Assembly: GCA_003612335.1 (NCBI GenBank)
Contig: RAYO01000024.1
Location: forward strand, 1-64,000
From: a bacterium 1xD42-67
GTDB lineage: Bacteria > Bacillota > Clostridia > Oscillospirales > Oscillospiraceae
Reading direction: 5' to 3'
DNA: 64,000 nt
The notes below the pieces were generated by a model. It saw only the letters and a list, made by a program, of their open reading frames with translations. It was not told where the DNA came from and searched no databases. Positions 9,268 to 16,595 of the stretch are shown piece by piece. Both the position numbers and the translations under genes were made by a program. The first letter of the stretch is position 1, and each line of letters begins with the position of its first letter.

Positions 9268-10386
9268 TCATCGGGCGAGCAGGCCCAGGTTCTGGTCAGA
9301 GAGGAAGTTGGGGAGGGAGTAGAGCACCACCACTGCGTCGATCTCCTGATCCTCCACATAGCGCTGGATGCTGTTCAGGTTGTAGCGCAGGTCGAAGAGG
9401 TGGATCTGAGAGAAGCGCTCTGTCAGGAAGGGGGCCAGGGAATCGGAGTAGGAATCCCGGACCACCAGCACCCGGGGAGCATCGGTATGTTCCGTCTCGA
9501 TCACGCACAGGGCCTGGTTGCCCCCCAGGAAGTAGGAGTATTTGTCCTTCTCCTCCAGATAGCTGTCCACATAGAGACTGCCCTCCTCGGGCATCCCCTT
9601 GAAGTAGGAGGTCACCTTGACGCCCTGGTCGGGGACATAGGTGTCGATCCGATCCGGGGGGAGCCAGCGCACCCCGGAGGTGGAGAATCCAGTGCCGTAG
9701 AACTGGTCGGTGACGGTGGTCTTCTGATAGCTGTCCAGTTCCAGCGGCTCCAGTCCCATGGCCTGGAAGAGGGCGTTGGCCCCGTAGAAGGCCCCCAGGC
9801 TGGTCCAGTGGTGGTCGGTGCGGTAGTAGAGGTCCTCGCCGCTGTGAGGGGCCAGAGCTCCGTACAGATCGATGGTGGAGGCCCCGGCGGAGAAGTAGAG
9901 CTGATGGATGAGGTCCTTCTCGTCCAGAGTGGGAGCTCCCGCCGGCAGGCGGTCCTTCCAGATCTCGGCGGCGGAGGGGATCAGTCCGAAGTACACCGGG
10001 ACGGACAGGTTGCCCACCAGGGCGTCCAGCGCGGCCATGTCCTTGTCCAGCTTGGACTGGTCGGGGGCGTCCACCCGGGTGATCAGGGTGTCCTGGGCCC
10101 CGAAGTAGACCCCATTGTTCTCCTTTTTGCCGGACAGCCGCTCGCTCCAGGCCTTGGCGGCCACCCAGAAGTCCCGGCCCACGATGTGGTCGGAGACATA
10201 GTCCTCCGCGTCCTTCATAAACTTCCCGCTGTTCAGGGTCTCCAGAGACAGTTTGGGGGGCTTTTGCAGATAGCGGTTCTCCAGAGGGGAGAAGGCTTTG
10301 TCGGGCAGGAGCAGGCTGATGACGGCCGCCCCGCCGATGAAGGCACAGAACAGGGCGGTGAGAAATACGCTGAATTTTTTCGACAT
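9268..10386 (-). CDS. DHHW-family (AlgJ/AlgX-like) secreted protein, 372 aa
   Basis: Likely transfers or handles acyl groups outside the membrane for the adjacent MBOAT enzyme. The N-terminus is a signal-anchor (residues ~5-27). The signature YYRTDHHWTSLGA lies in the middle, which is the catalytic Asp-His region of the SGNH-like DHHW/AlgJ family. A later RVLVVRDSYSDSLAPFL block contains the expected D-S strand. Its start lies 12 nt after the MBOAT stop, so the two form an operon, the standard pairing for polymer O-acetylation (AlgI/AlgJ). The polymer acted on is not revealed. Confidence 0.85.
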   Translation of the reverse strand: MSKKFSVFLTALFCAFIGGAAVISLLLPDKAFSPLENRYLQKPPKLSLETLNSGKFMKDAEDYVSDHIVGRDFWVAAKAWSERLSGKKENNGVYFGAQDTLITRVDAPDQSKLDKDMAALDALVGNLSVPVYFGLIPSAAEIWKDRLPAGAPTLDEKDLIHQLYFSAGASTIDLYGALAPHSGEDLYYRTDHHWTSLGAFYGANALFQAMGLEPLELDSYQKTTVTDQFYGTGFSTSGVRWLPPDRIDTYVPDQGVKVTSYFKGMPEEGSLYVDSYLEEKDKYSYFLGGNQALCVIETEHTDAPRVLVVRDSYSDSLAPFLTERFSQIHLFDLRYNLNSIQRYVEDQEIDAVVVLYSLPNFLSDQNLGLLAR

Positions 10387-10398
10387 GCTCTTGCCTCC

Positions 10399-11835
10399 TT
10401 AAAAGTTGAAGTAGAGGAAGGGGTTATAGGTGCTGGCTACCAGATAGGCGGTGCAGATCAGCAGTCCCCCGGCTACCAGGACGGTACACATCGCGTACTG
10501 GGCCTTTTGGCCCATACTGCGGTAAACTGTCCGGCCCAGAGGGGTGGAGGACACGGCGGCCAGGCACAGGATGGGCAGGTAACTGCTCAGAAAATAGCGG
10601 AAGGTCCCATCCGCAAGGGGGACGCCCCCCAGGCCGAACATGACCTTGAGGTAGCCGCCCAGGTGGGACAGATCCTCAATGGCGAAGATGGTCCAGCTCA
10701 CCATCACCAGCGCCAGGGTGTACACATGCCCCACCACGGCCGGGGCTTTCTCCAGGGGCTTGAGGAGGACGAATTTTTCCAGCATCAGCAGAGCAAAGAA
10801 GTACAGCCCCCAGAACAGGAAGGTCCAGTTGGCCCCGTGCCAGATGCCTGTGGCGGCCCACACCACGAAAAGATTGAACATCCACCGGGACTTGGAACAG
10901 CGGTTGCCCCCAAGGGGGATATAGAGGTACTCCCGGAACCAGGTGCTCAGGGAGATGTGCCACCGCCGCCAGAACTCGGTGATGCTTTTGGAGATATAGG
11001 GGTAGTTGAAGTTGGGCAGAAATTCAAAGCCCAGGATCCGTCCCAGGCCTACGGCCATGTCGGAGTAGCCGGAGAAGTCGAAATAGATCTGGAAGGTGAA
11101 AGCCAGTACGCCCAGCCAGGCTCCGGCCACGGTCAGGTCGGACAGGGCCATTGCCTTATAACTGTCCCACAGCGCGCCGACATTGTTGGCAATGAGCAGC
11201 TTTTTGGCCAGACCCACCATGAAGATCTGCACGCCAGAGGCGAATTTCTCAGTGGAGCAGGTCCGCTCGTTGATCTGGTCCCCCAGGTCCTTATATTTGA
11301 TGATGGGGCCGGCGATGAGCTGAGGGAAGAGGGTGACGAAGGTGCCGAAGTTGAGGATGGACCGCTGGGCCCGGGCATCCCCGCGATAGACGTCGATGGT
11401 GTAGCTCATCGTCTGGAAGGTGTAGAAGGAGATGCCGATGGGCAGGTGGAAGGGGATGGGGTCCATAAAAGGCAGGCGGATATACTCGATCGTTGGCAGA
11501 AACTCCAGCCCTGCGTCGGCAAGACTGCCGGCAATGAAATTCCAGTACTTGAAGAAGCACAGAAGGGCCAGATTGAAGATGATGGAGGAGACTACAGCCA
11601 TCCGCGCCCCTCTGTGGTTCCCCCTGGCCTTGCACCGCTCCACCAGCAGGCCGTGGGTAAAATCGATCGCAGTGGACAGGAACATTATCACCACATAGAT
11701 CTGCTCCCCCCAGTAGTAGAAGAGCAGGGAGGAGATCAGCAGCACCACGTTGCGCCCCTTCCGGGGGACGATGTAGTACACCAGAAGGGTGAGCACCAGA
11801 AAATAGAACATGAAGATGGGGGTGGAAAAGACCAT
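10399..11835 (-). CDS. MBOAT-family O-acyltransferase (AlgI/DltB-like), 478 aa
   Basis: Integral membrane enzyme that moves acyl groups across the membrane to an envelope polymer. About ten hydrophobic segments are visible, starting MVFSTPIFMFYFLVLTLLVY. The MBOAT core is present: PFMDPIPFHLPIGISFYTFQ, then FWRRWHISLSTWFREYLYIP and the conserved His in GIWHGANWTF. The ATG at 11835 is preferred to an in-frame GTG at 11844 because GGAGG sits 8 nt before the ATG and directly abuts the GTG. It is followed at once by the DHHW partner and preceded by a DUF4358 lipoprotein gene. Confidence 0.92.
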   Translation of the reverse strand: MVFSTPIFMFYFLVLTLLVYYIVPRKGRNVVLLISSLLFYYWGEQIYVVIMFLSTAIDFTHGLLVERCKARGNHRGARMAVVSSIIFNLALLCFFKYWNFIAGSLADAGLEFLPTIEYIRLPFMDPIPFHLPIGISFYTFQTMSYTIDVYRGDARAQRSILNFGTFVTLFPQLIAGPIIKYKDLGDQINERTCSTEKFASGVQIFMVGLAKKLLIANNVGALWDSYKAMALSDLTVAGAWLGVLAFTFQIYFDFSGYSDMAVGLGRILGFEFLPNFNYPYISKSITEFWRRWHISLSTWFREYLYIPLGGNRCSKSRWMFNLFVVWAATGIWHGANWTFLFWGLYFFALLMLEKFVLLKPLEKAPAVVGHVYTLALVMVSWTIFAIEDLSHLGGYLKVMFGLGGVPLADGTFRYFLSSYLPILCLAAVSSTPLGRTVYRSMGQKAQYAMCTVLVAGGLLICTAYLVASTYNPFLYFNF

Positions 11836-11866
11836 AGCGGACACCTCCGGAAGTTAAGAGACCGAA

Positions 11867-11886
11867 GGGGCGGCCTGGGCCGCCCC
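11867..11886 (-). terminator. hairpin between lipoprotein and MBOAT genes
   Basis: GGGGCGGCC-TG-GGCCGCCCC, 9 bp perfect stem, 15 nt after the lipoprotein stop. No T-run follows on the minus strand, so it may attenuate rather than end transcription into the MBOAT gene. Confidence 0.45.
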
Positions 11887-11900
11887 TCGATCATGATGCC

Positions 11901-12887
11901 TTAAAACAGGGCGTTGAATTCGTTGACGATATCGTCGCAGTTGGGGTGGACGATCAGCATCACGTAGTCGCCGTTGGAGACGATCCGGGACTGGTTCTCC
12001 CACATGTCGGTGGGGCCGGGGTAGTGAGCGCCGCCGGGGCCGTTGCCGTCGCCCACCATGTAGTCGATGCGGGCCTGGAAGATGTCCTTCACGGTCTCCA
12101 CGTCCTTGGCGTCAGACACCTGGACCAGGGCGAAGTCGCCCACAGGGGAGGGGCTCATCCCGCACAGATAGATGACTCGCTGGGCCAAAGTCAGGTCGCT
12201 GAGACCGGCGAAGAAGGAGGACAGGGCGGTGTCGTCCGCCTCCATCATAAAGGAGAAGTCATGATTGCCGAGGGTGGTCTCATAGAACGACAGGAGATCC
12301 ACGCTGGTGTCGGAGGGGGAGGAGCTGCTGGAGCCGCCGGAAGAGCTGCCGTTGGAGGAGCTGCCGTTGGAGGAGCTGCCGTTGGAGGAGCTGCCGCCGC
12401 TGGGCTTGGAGGTGTCGGGGGCGGGATCCGTTTCTGTCTTCCAGTCGCAGGTGACGTTGGCGGAAGCAGAAGCGCCGTCATAGGTCACAGTGATGACGGC
12501 CTTGCCGGGAGCCACGGCCTTGACCGTGCCGTCCTCCGCCACCGTGGCGACCTTCTCGTCGCTGGAGGTGAAGGCGGCGGTGCCGTCAGTGTCGGGCTCG
12601 GCGGTATAGCGCAGCTGGAAGGTGGCCCCCGCCTTGTTCAGTGTGATGTCGGTGCGGTTCAGGGTGAGGGCAACGCCGCCGGACTGGAATCCGTCAGAGG
12701 AGGAGGCGCTGCCGCCGGCGGAGCCGCTGGCGCCGGGCTGAGAAGAGTCGGTCTGGCTGGAACTGGAGCCGCCGCCGGAGCTCCCGCCGGGGTCGGAGGA
12801 GGAGGCGCCGCCGTTCTTGCCGCCGCAGGCGGCCAGGGACAGGACCATGGCGGCGGCCAGGACCGCCGTGAAGATACGTCTTTTCAT
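11901..12887 (-). CDS. lipoprotein with Big_2-like and DUF4358 domains, 328 aa
   Basis: Signal peptide with lipobox LAAC (Cys21) anchors it outside the membrane. A Ser/Gly-rich linker follows, then a Big_2-like immunoglobulin fold at about residues 72-148 (VALTLNRTDITLNKAG ... VAPGKAVITVTYDG). A second Ser/Asn/Gly linker has three 15 bp repeats. The C-terminal ~130 residues (YETTLGNHDFSFM ... YMVGDGN) resemble DUF4358. AAGGAG lies 10 nt before the ATG. It sits just upstream of MBOAT and DHHW genes on the same strand, suggesting an accessory role in surface acylation; that role is inference. Confidence 0.8.
   Translation of the reverse strand: MKRRIFTAVLAAAMVLSLAACGGKNGGASSSDPGGSSGGGSSSSQTDSSQPGASGSAGGSASSSDGFQSGGVALTLNRTDITLNKAGATFQLRYTAEPDTDGTAAFTSSDEKVATVAEDGTVKAVAPGKAVITVTYDGASASANVTCDWKTETDPAPDTSKPSGGSSSNGSSSNGSSSNGSSSGGSSSSSPSDTSVDLLSFYETTLGNHDFSFMMEADDTALSSFFAGLSDLTLAQRVIYLCGMSPSPVGDFALVQVSDAKDVETVKDIFQARIDYMVGDGNGPGGAHYPGPTDMWENQSRIVSNGDYVMLIVHPNCDDIVNEFNALF
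12346..12390 (-). repeat. 15 bp tandem repeat encoding SSSNG linker units
   Basis: Three perfect copies of CTGCCGTTGGAGGAG (plus-strand reading), followed by a degenerate fourth. In-frame unit length means copy-number changes would lengthen or shorten the linker of the lipoprotein without frameshift. Confidence 0.85.
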
Positions 12888-13059
12888 AGTAAGTAAACTC
12901 CTTTTTCATGATGGTCGAAACGGGCCCTCGATCGGGTCCTGTGGGGTTTGACGCAGGAACGGGAAAAAGGTTCCCAAGGCGGAGGATCTTTTTTGAGCGG
13001 AGATATCATACTGTTTTTTCCGGTGCTGACAGGGGCGGCAAAAAATTTTTCCTGCCCTC

Positions 13060-13088
13060 TTGACAAAGGGAGCAGGAGGGAATATCAT
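13060..13088 (+). promoter_or_regulatory. promoter of the cad-type metal operon
   Basis: TTGACA (13060-13065) and TATCAT (13083-13088), 17 bp spacer. The metal operator starts right after the -10 box. The rest of 12888-13059 holds no gene. Confidence 0.85.
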
Positions 13089-13126
13089 ATCATCAACATA
13101 TGAACAAGTGCTCATATGTTGATGAT
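13089..13126. promoter_or_regulatory. ArsR/SmtB-family operator
   Basis: A perfect 15 bp inverted repeat (ATCATCAACATATGA at 13089-13103 and its complement at 13112-13126). Its core fits the 12-2-12 geometry of SmtB/CadC sites (AACATATGAACA-AG-TGCTCATATGTT) with one mismatch. It overlaps the transcription start, so repression without metal is expected. Confidence 0.85.
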
Positions 13127-13140
13127 GAAAGGAGGAGACG

Positions 13141-13500
13141 ATGGACATCGAGACGATCCCCTGCTGTGAGGAGCTCTGCGTCCACGGGGACGCGGTGGCC
13201 CAGGTCCGGGCCCAGCTCCCCCCTGACGAACAGCTCTACGACCTGGCGGAACTGTTCCGGATCTTTGGGGACAGCACCCGGGTGAAGATCCTGTACGCCC
13301 TGCTGGAATCGGAGCTGTGCGTCTGCGACATCGCCAAGCTGATGGAGATCACCCAGTCCGCTGTGTCCCACCAGCTGCGGGTGCTGAAGAACAGCAAGCT
13401 GGTGAGATCCCGCCGGGAGGGCAAGACAGTGTACTACTCCCTGGCCGACGACCACGTGATCCACATCCTGGCCCAGGGGATGGAGCACGTTGTGGAGTAG
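13141..13500 (+). CDS. cadC: ArsR/SmtB-family metal sensor, CadC-type, 119 aa
   Basis: Winged-helix repressor released by metal. Both classical metal sites are complete. The alpha3N thiolate site has Cys8/Cys9 and Cys13 in the N-terminal arm plus Cys60 and Cys62 in ELCVCD. The alpha5 site has Asp103, His105, His116 and Glu119, the D-x-H...H-x2-E pattern of SmtB/CadC. The recognition helix is TQSAVSHQLRVLKNSKLV. These residues favour Cd/Pb/Zn as inducers, by analogy with CadC. A GGAGGAG site precedes the ATG. It is the first gene of an operon with an HMA protein and a P-type ATPase and lies beside a matching operator. Confidence 0.92.
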   Translation: MDIETIPCCEELCVHGDAVAQVRAQLPPDEQLYDLAELFRIFGDSTRVKILYALLESELCVCDIAKLMEITQSAVSHQLRVLKNSKLVRSRREGKTVYYSLADDHVIHILAQGMEHVVE

Positions 13501-13596
13501 GGGCAGACAGCATCCGGCCGCGCCCCGCGGACCGGCCCCAAGATCGGGGCGGCTGACGGCCGCCCGACAAAATAACAGATCGAGAAAGGATGTATC

Positions 13597-13818
13597 ATGA
13601 TGAAAAAGACCTTCAAGCTCATCGACCTGGACTGTGCCAACTGCGCCGCCAAGATGGAGAACGCCATCAAAAAGATTGACGGAGTGGCGGACGCCTCCGT
13701 CTCCTTCATGACCCAAAAGATGACTGTGGAGGCCGACGACGCCCGGTTTGACGACATTATGAAGCAGATCGTAAAGGCCTGTAAAAAGGTGGAGCCCGAC
13801 TGCCAGATCGTGCTGTGA
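13597..13818 (+). CDS. stand-alone heavy-metal-associated (HMA) domain protein, 73 aa
   Basis: A single ferredoxin-fold HMA domain with the metal-binding DCANCAAKM (CxxC) near residues 13-21 and the usual KIDGVADASVSFMTQKMTVEA pattern (in part: GVADASVSF). In many P1B ATPases this domain is fused to the N-terminus; here the downstream ATPase starts without one, so this protein probably hands metal to it in trans. Its TGA overlaps the GTG start of the next gene (GTGA). There is a 96 nt gap after the sensor gene that contains GC-rich hairpin sequence. Confidence 0.9.
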   Translation: MMKKTFKLIDLDCANCAAKMENAIKKIDGVADASVSFMTQKMTVEADDARFDDIMKQIVKACKKVEPDCQIVL

Positions 13819-14429
13819 GCACCTTCTGGGATCGGGTGGCCTGGCTGTACGACCTGGTGGAGCGGAGCAACCGGGCGGTAAACGCCGCAGCGGCGGCCCG
13901 GGTGGCCGGGCTGGTTCCCAAGGGGGCCCGTGTGTTGGACTGCGCCGCCGGGACGGGGGAATTTTCCTTGGCGGCGGCGGAGAGGGCGGAGACGGTGCTG
14001 TGTACCGACCTGTCCCTGCCCATGCTGGACCGGGCCAGGAAGAAGGCGAAAAAGCGGGGGCTGACCAATATCTCCTTTGCCCAGCGGGACATCACCGCTC
14101 TGCCCGATCGGGACGGAACTTTTGAGGCGGTAATTGCCGCCAATGTGCTGCATCTGCTCCAGAAACCGGAAAATGCGGTGCGGGAGCTGTGGCGGGTCAC
14201 CGCCCCCGGCGGGCGGCTGATCTTGCCGACCTACCTCCAGGGGCGGGTGGGGACGGCCTACGGGACCATGATCAAAATTTATCAGGGGGTGGGCTTTCAC
14301 TATGAGCACGCCTTCACCTCGGAGACCTACCAGATGCTGCTGGAGAGCCTGAACCTGGCTCCGGTGTTGGTGGAGGTAATACCAGGCCGTGTCCCCGAGG
14401 GAATTGCCGTGCTGGAAAAGTCCATATAA
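13815..14429 (+). CDS. class I SAM-dependent methyltransferase, UbiE-like, 204 aa
   Basis: SAM-binding motif I VLDCAAGTGEFSLAAAE (residues ~37-53), motif II LCTDLS, and VIAANVLHLLQKPENAVREL for the post-II region are clear, typical of Methyltransf_11/UbiE-like enzymes acting on small molecules. Translation starts at GTG 13815 and is coupled to the HMA gene by a 4 nt overlap. It lies between the HMA and ATPase genes, so it belongs to the metal-resistance operon. Substrate is unknown; methylation of a metal(loid) or a metallophore is only a guess. Confidence 0.8.
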   Translation: MSTFWDRVAWLYDLVERSNRAVNAAAAARVAGLVPKGARVLDCAAGTGEFSLAAAERAETVLCTDLSLPMLDRARKKAKKRGLTNISFAQRDITALPDRDGTFEAVIAANVLHLLQKPENAVRELWRVTAPGGRLILPTYLQGRVGTAYGTMIKIYQGVGFHYEHAFTSETYQMLLESLNLAPVLVEVIPGRVPEGIAVLEKSI

Positions 14430-14442
14430 AGAGGTGTTTTGC

Positions 14443-16350
14443 ATGACAAGGAAACAAAAAAAGATGCTCTGGCGTATCCTGATCTCGTTCCTCCTGTTCA
14501 TTGCCGCCGTCCTTCTGCCAACTGTCTGGCTGTCAGGGCCCATCCCGCTGCTGTCGGCGGTCCAGGACCGGAACGGCTGCGGGGCTTACGCCCTGGCCCG
14601 GTGGCCGCTGTTTCTGATTCCTTATCTGGTGATCGGCTGGGACGTGCTCTGGAAAGCCATCCGCAACATCCTCAACGGCCAGGTCTTCGACGAAAACTTT
14701 CTCATGTCGGTGGCCACTATCGGGGCGCTGCTGATCGGCGAGTACCCCGAGGCGGTGGCGGTGATGCTCTTCTACCAGGTGGGGGAGCTGTTCCAGAACG
14801 TGGCCGTCTCCCGGTCCCGGCAGTCCATCTCGGCCCTGATGGACATCCGCCCCGACTATGCCAATGTGGAGCGGGACGGCCAACTGGTCCAGGTGGACCC
14901 GGAGGAGGTAGCGGTGGGGGACGTGATCGTCATCAAGGCGGGGGAGCGGGTGCCCCTGGACGGGACCGTGCTGGAGGGGACCTCCGCTCTGGACACCGCC
15001 GCCCTCACCGGCGAGTCCCTGCCCCGGGACGTGGAGGCGGGGGACGAGGTGATCTCAGGCTGCGTCAACCTGTCCGGGCTGCTCCATGTGCGGGTATCCA
15101 AGCCTTTTGGCCAGTCCACCGTGGCCCGGATCCTGGACCTGGTGGAGAACTCCAGTGAGAAAAAGGCCCAGGCGGAGCACTTTATCACCAAATTCGCCCG
15201 GTACTACACCCCCGCCGTGGTCTTTGCCGCCCTGGCCCTGGCGGCGGTCCCCTCCCTGATGACCGGCCAGTGGGGGGTCTGGGTCCCACGGGCGCTGAAC
15301 TTCCTGGTGGTGTCCTGCCCCTGCGCCCTGGTGATCTCCATCCCCCTGAGCTTCTTCGGAGGGATCGGCGGGGCCTCCAAGCAGGGCATCCTGGTGAAGG
15401 GGAGCAACTACCTGGAGGCCCTGGCCCAGGCGGGGATCGTGGTCTTCGACAAGACAGGCACCCTGACCCAGGGCAGATTTTCAGTCGCCGCCGTCTGCCC
15501 CGAGGGGATGGAGGAGGGAGAGCTGCTGGAGCTGGCCGCTCTGGCGGAGCAGTTCTCCTCCCACCCTATCTCCAGATCCATCGTCAGCGCCTGGGGGGGC
15601 GTCCCCGACCAGAGCCGGGCCGCTGAGGTGGAGGAGATCGCTGGCCACGGCGTCCGGGCAGCGATCGACGGCCGCAAAGTGCTGGCGGGCAATCGGAAGC
15701 TGATGGACCGGGAGGGGATCTCCGTCACCTCCGGCCGCGACTGCCCCGGCACCATCATCCATGTGGCGGTGGATGGCCGGTACGCGGGCTATCTGGCGGT
15801 GGCCGACCAGCCCAAGGAGACCTCCGCCCTGGCCCTGCGGGAGCTGAAGGCGGCGGGGGTGCGCCGGACCGTCATGCTCACCGGCGATTCCCAAGGGACC
15901 GCCCAGGCGGTGGCGGAGGGACTGGGCCTGGACCAGTTCTGCGCCCAGCTCCTCCCGGCGGACAAGGTGGAACGGGTAGAGGCTCTGCTGGAGGAGAAGC
16001 GCCCCAGGGAGAAGCTGGTCTTTGTGGGGGACGGCATCAACGATGCTCCCGTCCTCTCCCGGGCGGACATCGGGGTGGCGATGGGGGCGTTGGGCTCCGA
16101 CGCGGCCATCGAGGCGGCGGACATCGTCCTCATGGACGACGATCTGCGCAAGCTCCCCGTGGCAGTGCGGATCGCCCGGAAGACCCTGGCCATCGTGCGG
16201 CAGAACGTGGTCCTTGCCCTGGGGGTGAAGCTGCTGGTGCTGATACTGTCCGCCGTGGGCTTGGCCGATATGTGGGCCGCCGTCTTCGCCGACGTGGGGG
16301 TGTCCGTCCTGGCCATCCTCAACGCCAGCAGGATGCTGAAGGCGGGATAG
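14443..16350 (+). CDS. cadA: P1B-type heavy-metal ATPase (CadA/ZntA-like) lacking an HMA domain, 635 aa
   Basis: Metal efflux pump. The metal-site motif SCPCALVISIP is at Cys292-Pro-Cys294. Phosphorylation site DKTGT starts at Asp336, HP motif at SSHPIS, and hinge GDGINDAP follows. Late membrane helices carry N...K (RQNVVLALGVK) and D-x-G (FADVGVS), the P1B-2 Zn/Cd/Pb signature. The ATG at 14443 follows AAAGAGGTG; no HMA domain precedes the first membrane helix, unlike typical CadA. The separately encoded HMA protein at 13597 probably substitutes. Fourth gene of the cadC operon. Confidence 0.93.
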   Translation: MTRKQKKMLWRILISFLLFIAAVLLPTVWLSGPIPLLSAVQDRNGCGAYALARWPLFLIPYLVIGWDVLWKAIRNILNGQVFDENFLMSVATIGALLIGEYPEAVAVMLFYQVGELFQNVAVSRSRQSISALMDIRPDYANVERDGQLVQVDPEEVAVGDVIVIKAGERVPLDGTVLEGTSALDTAALTGESLPRDVEAGDEVISGCVNLSGLLHVRVSKPFGQSTVARILDLVENSSEKKAQAEHFITKFARYYTPAVVFAALALAAVPSLMTGQWGVWVPRALNFLVVSCPCALVISIPLSFFGGIGGASKQGILVKGSNYLEALAQAGIVVFDKTGTLTQGRFSVAAVCPEGMEEGELLELAALAEQFSSHPISRSIVSAWGGVPDQSRAAEVEEIAGHGVRAAIDGRKVLAGNRKLMDREGISVTSGRDCPGTIIHVAVDGRYAGYLAVADQPKETSALALRELKAAGVRRTVMLTGDSQGTAQAVAEGLGLDQFCAQLLPADKVERVEALLEEKRPREKLVFVGDGINDAPVLSRADIGVAMGALGSDAAIEAADIVLMDDDLRKLPVAVRIARKTLAIVRQNVVLALGVKLLVLILSAVGLADMWAAVFADVGVSVLAILNASRMLKAG

Positions 16351-16439
16351 ATGATCCTTCGCTCAGCCCCCCTTGGGAAAGGAGGGCTGAGCGGATGGGT
16401 CTGCGGTGCTCTGCGGGCCCTCTACGCCGCAGCTGGGCT

Positions 16440-16488
16440 GCGGTCTCTCGGAATGGACAGATCCTTCCTGGGAGACCGCGCCTTTTTT
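16440..16488 (+). terminator. terminator of the metal operon
   Basis: GCGGTCTC (16440-16447) pairs with GAGACCGC (16472-16479) and is followed by GCCTTTTTT. A second hairpin, CGCTCAGCCC/GGGCTGAGCG, lies just upstream at about 16367-16394. Confidence 0.7.
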
Positions 16489-16550
16489 GACGAAAGATCC
16501 CTCTTGCCGATCTGATCGGTCCGCCCCTTTCTTTTTCTCAAAAGCTGTGA

Positions 16551-16556
16551 TATACT
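16551..16556 (+). promoter_or_regulatory. extended -10 promoter of the MATE/CAP operon
   Basis: TGATATACT provides an extended -10 (TATACT at 16551-16556); the -35 is weak. The first gene starts 40 nt downstream. Confidence 0.45.
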
Positions 16557-16595
16557 ATCTGTCATCCACAAGAGGACTGACAGGAGGGGACCCAT

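Noticed and set aside
9400-11904. 834-codon plus-strand open frame over the MBOAT/DHHW genes
   Set aside because: Antisense shadow; both minus-strand genes have clear motifs and ribosome sites.
12301-12402. Short regular repeats considered as a CRISPR
   Set aside because: 15 bp in-frame tandem units without spacers encode a Ser-rich linker.
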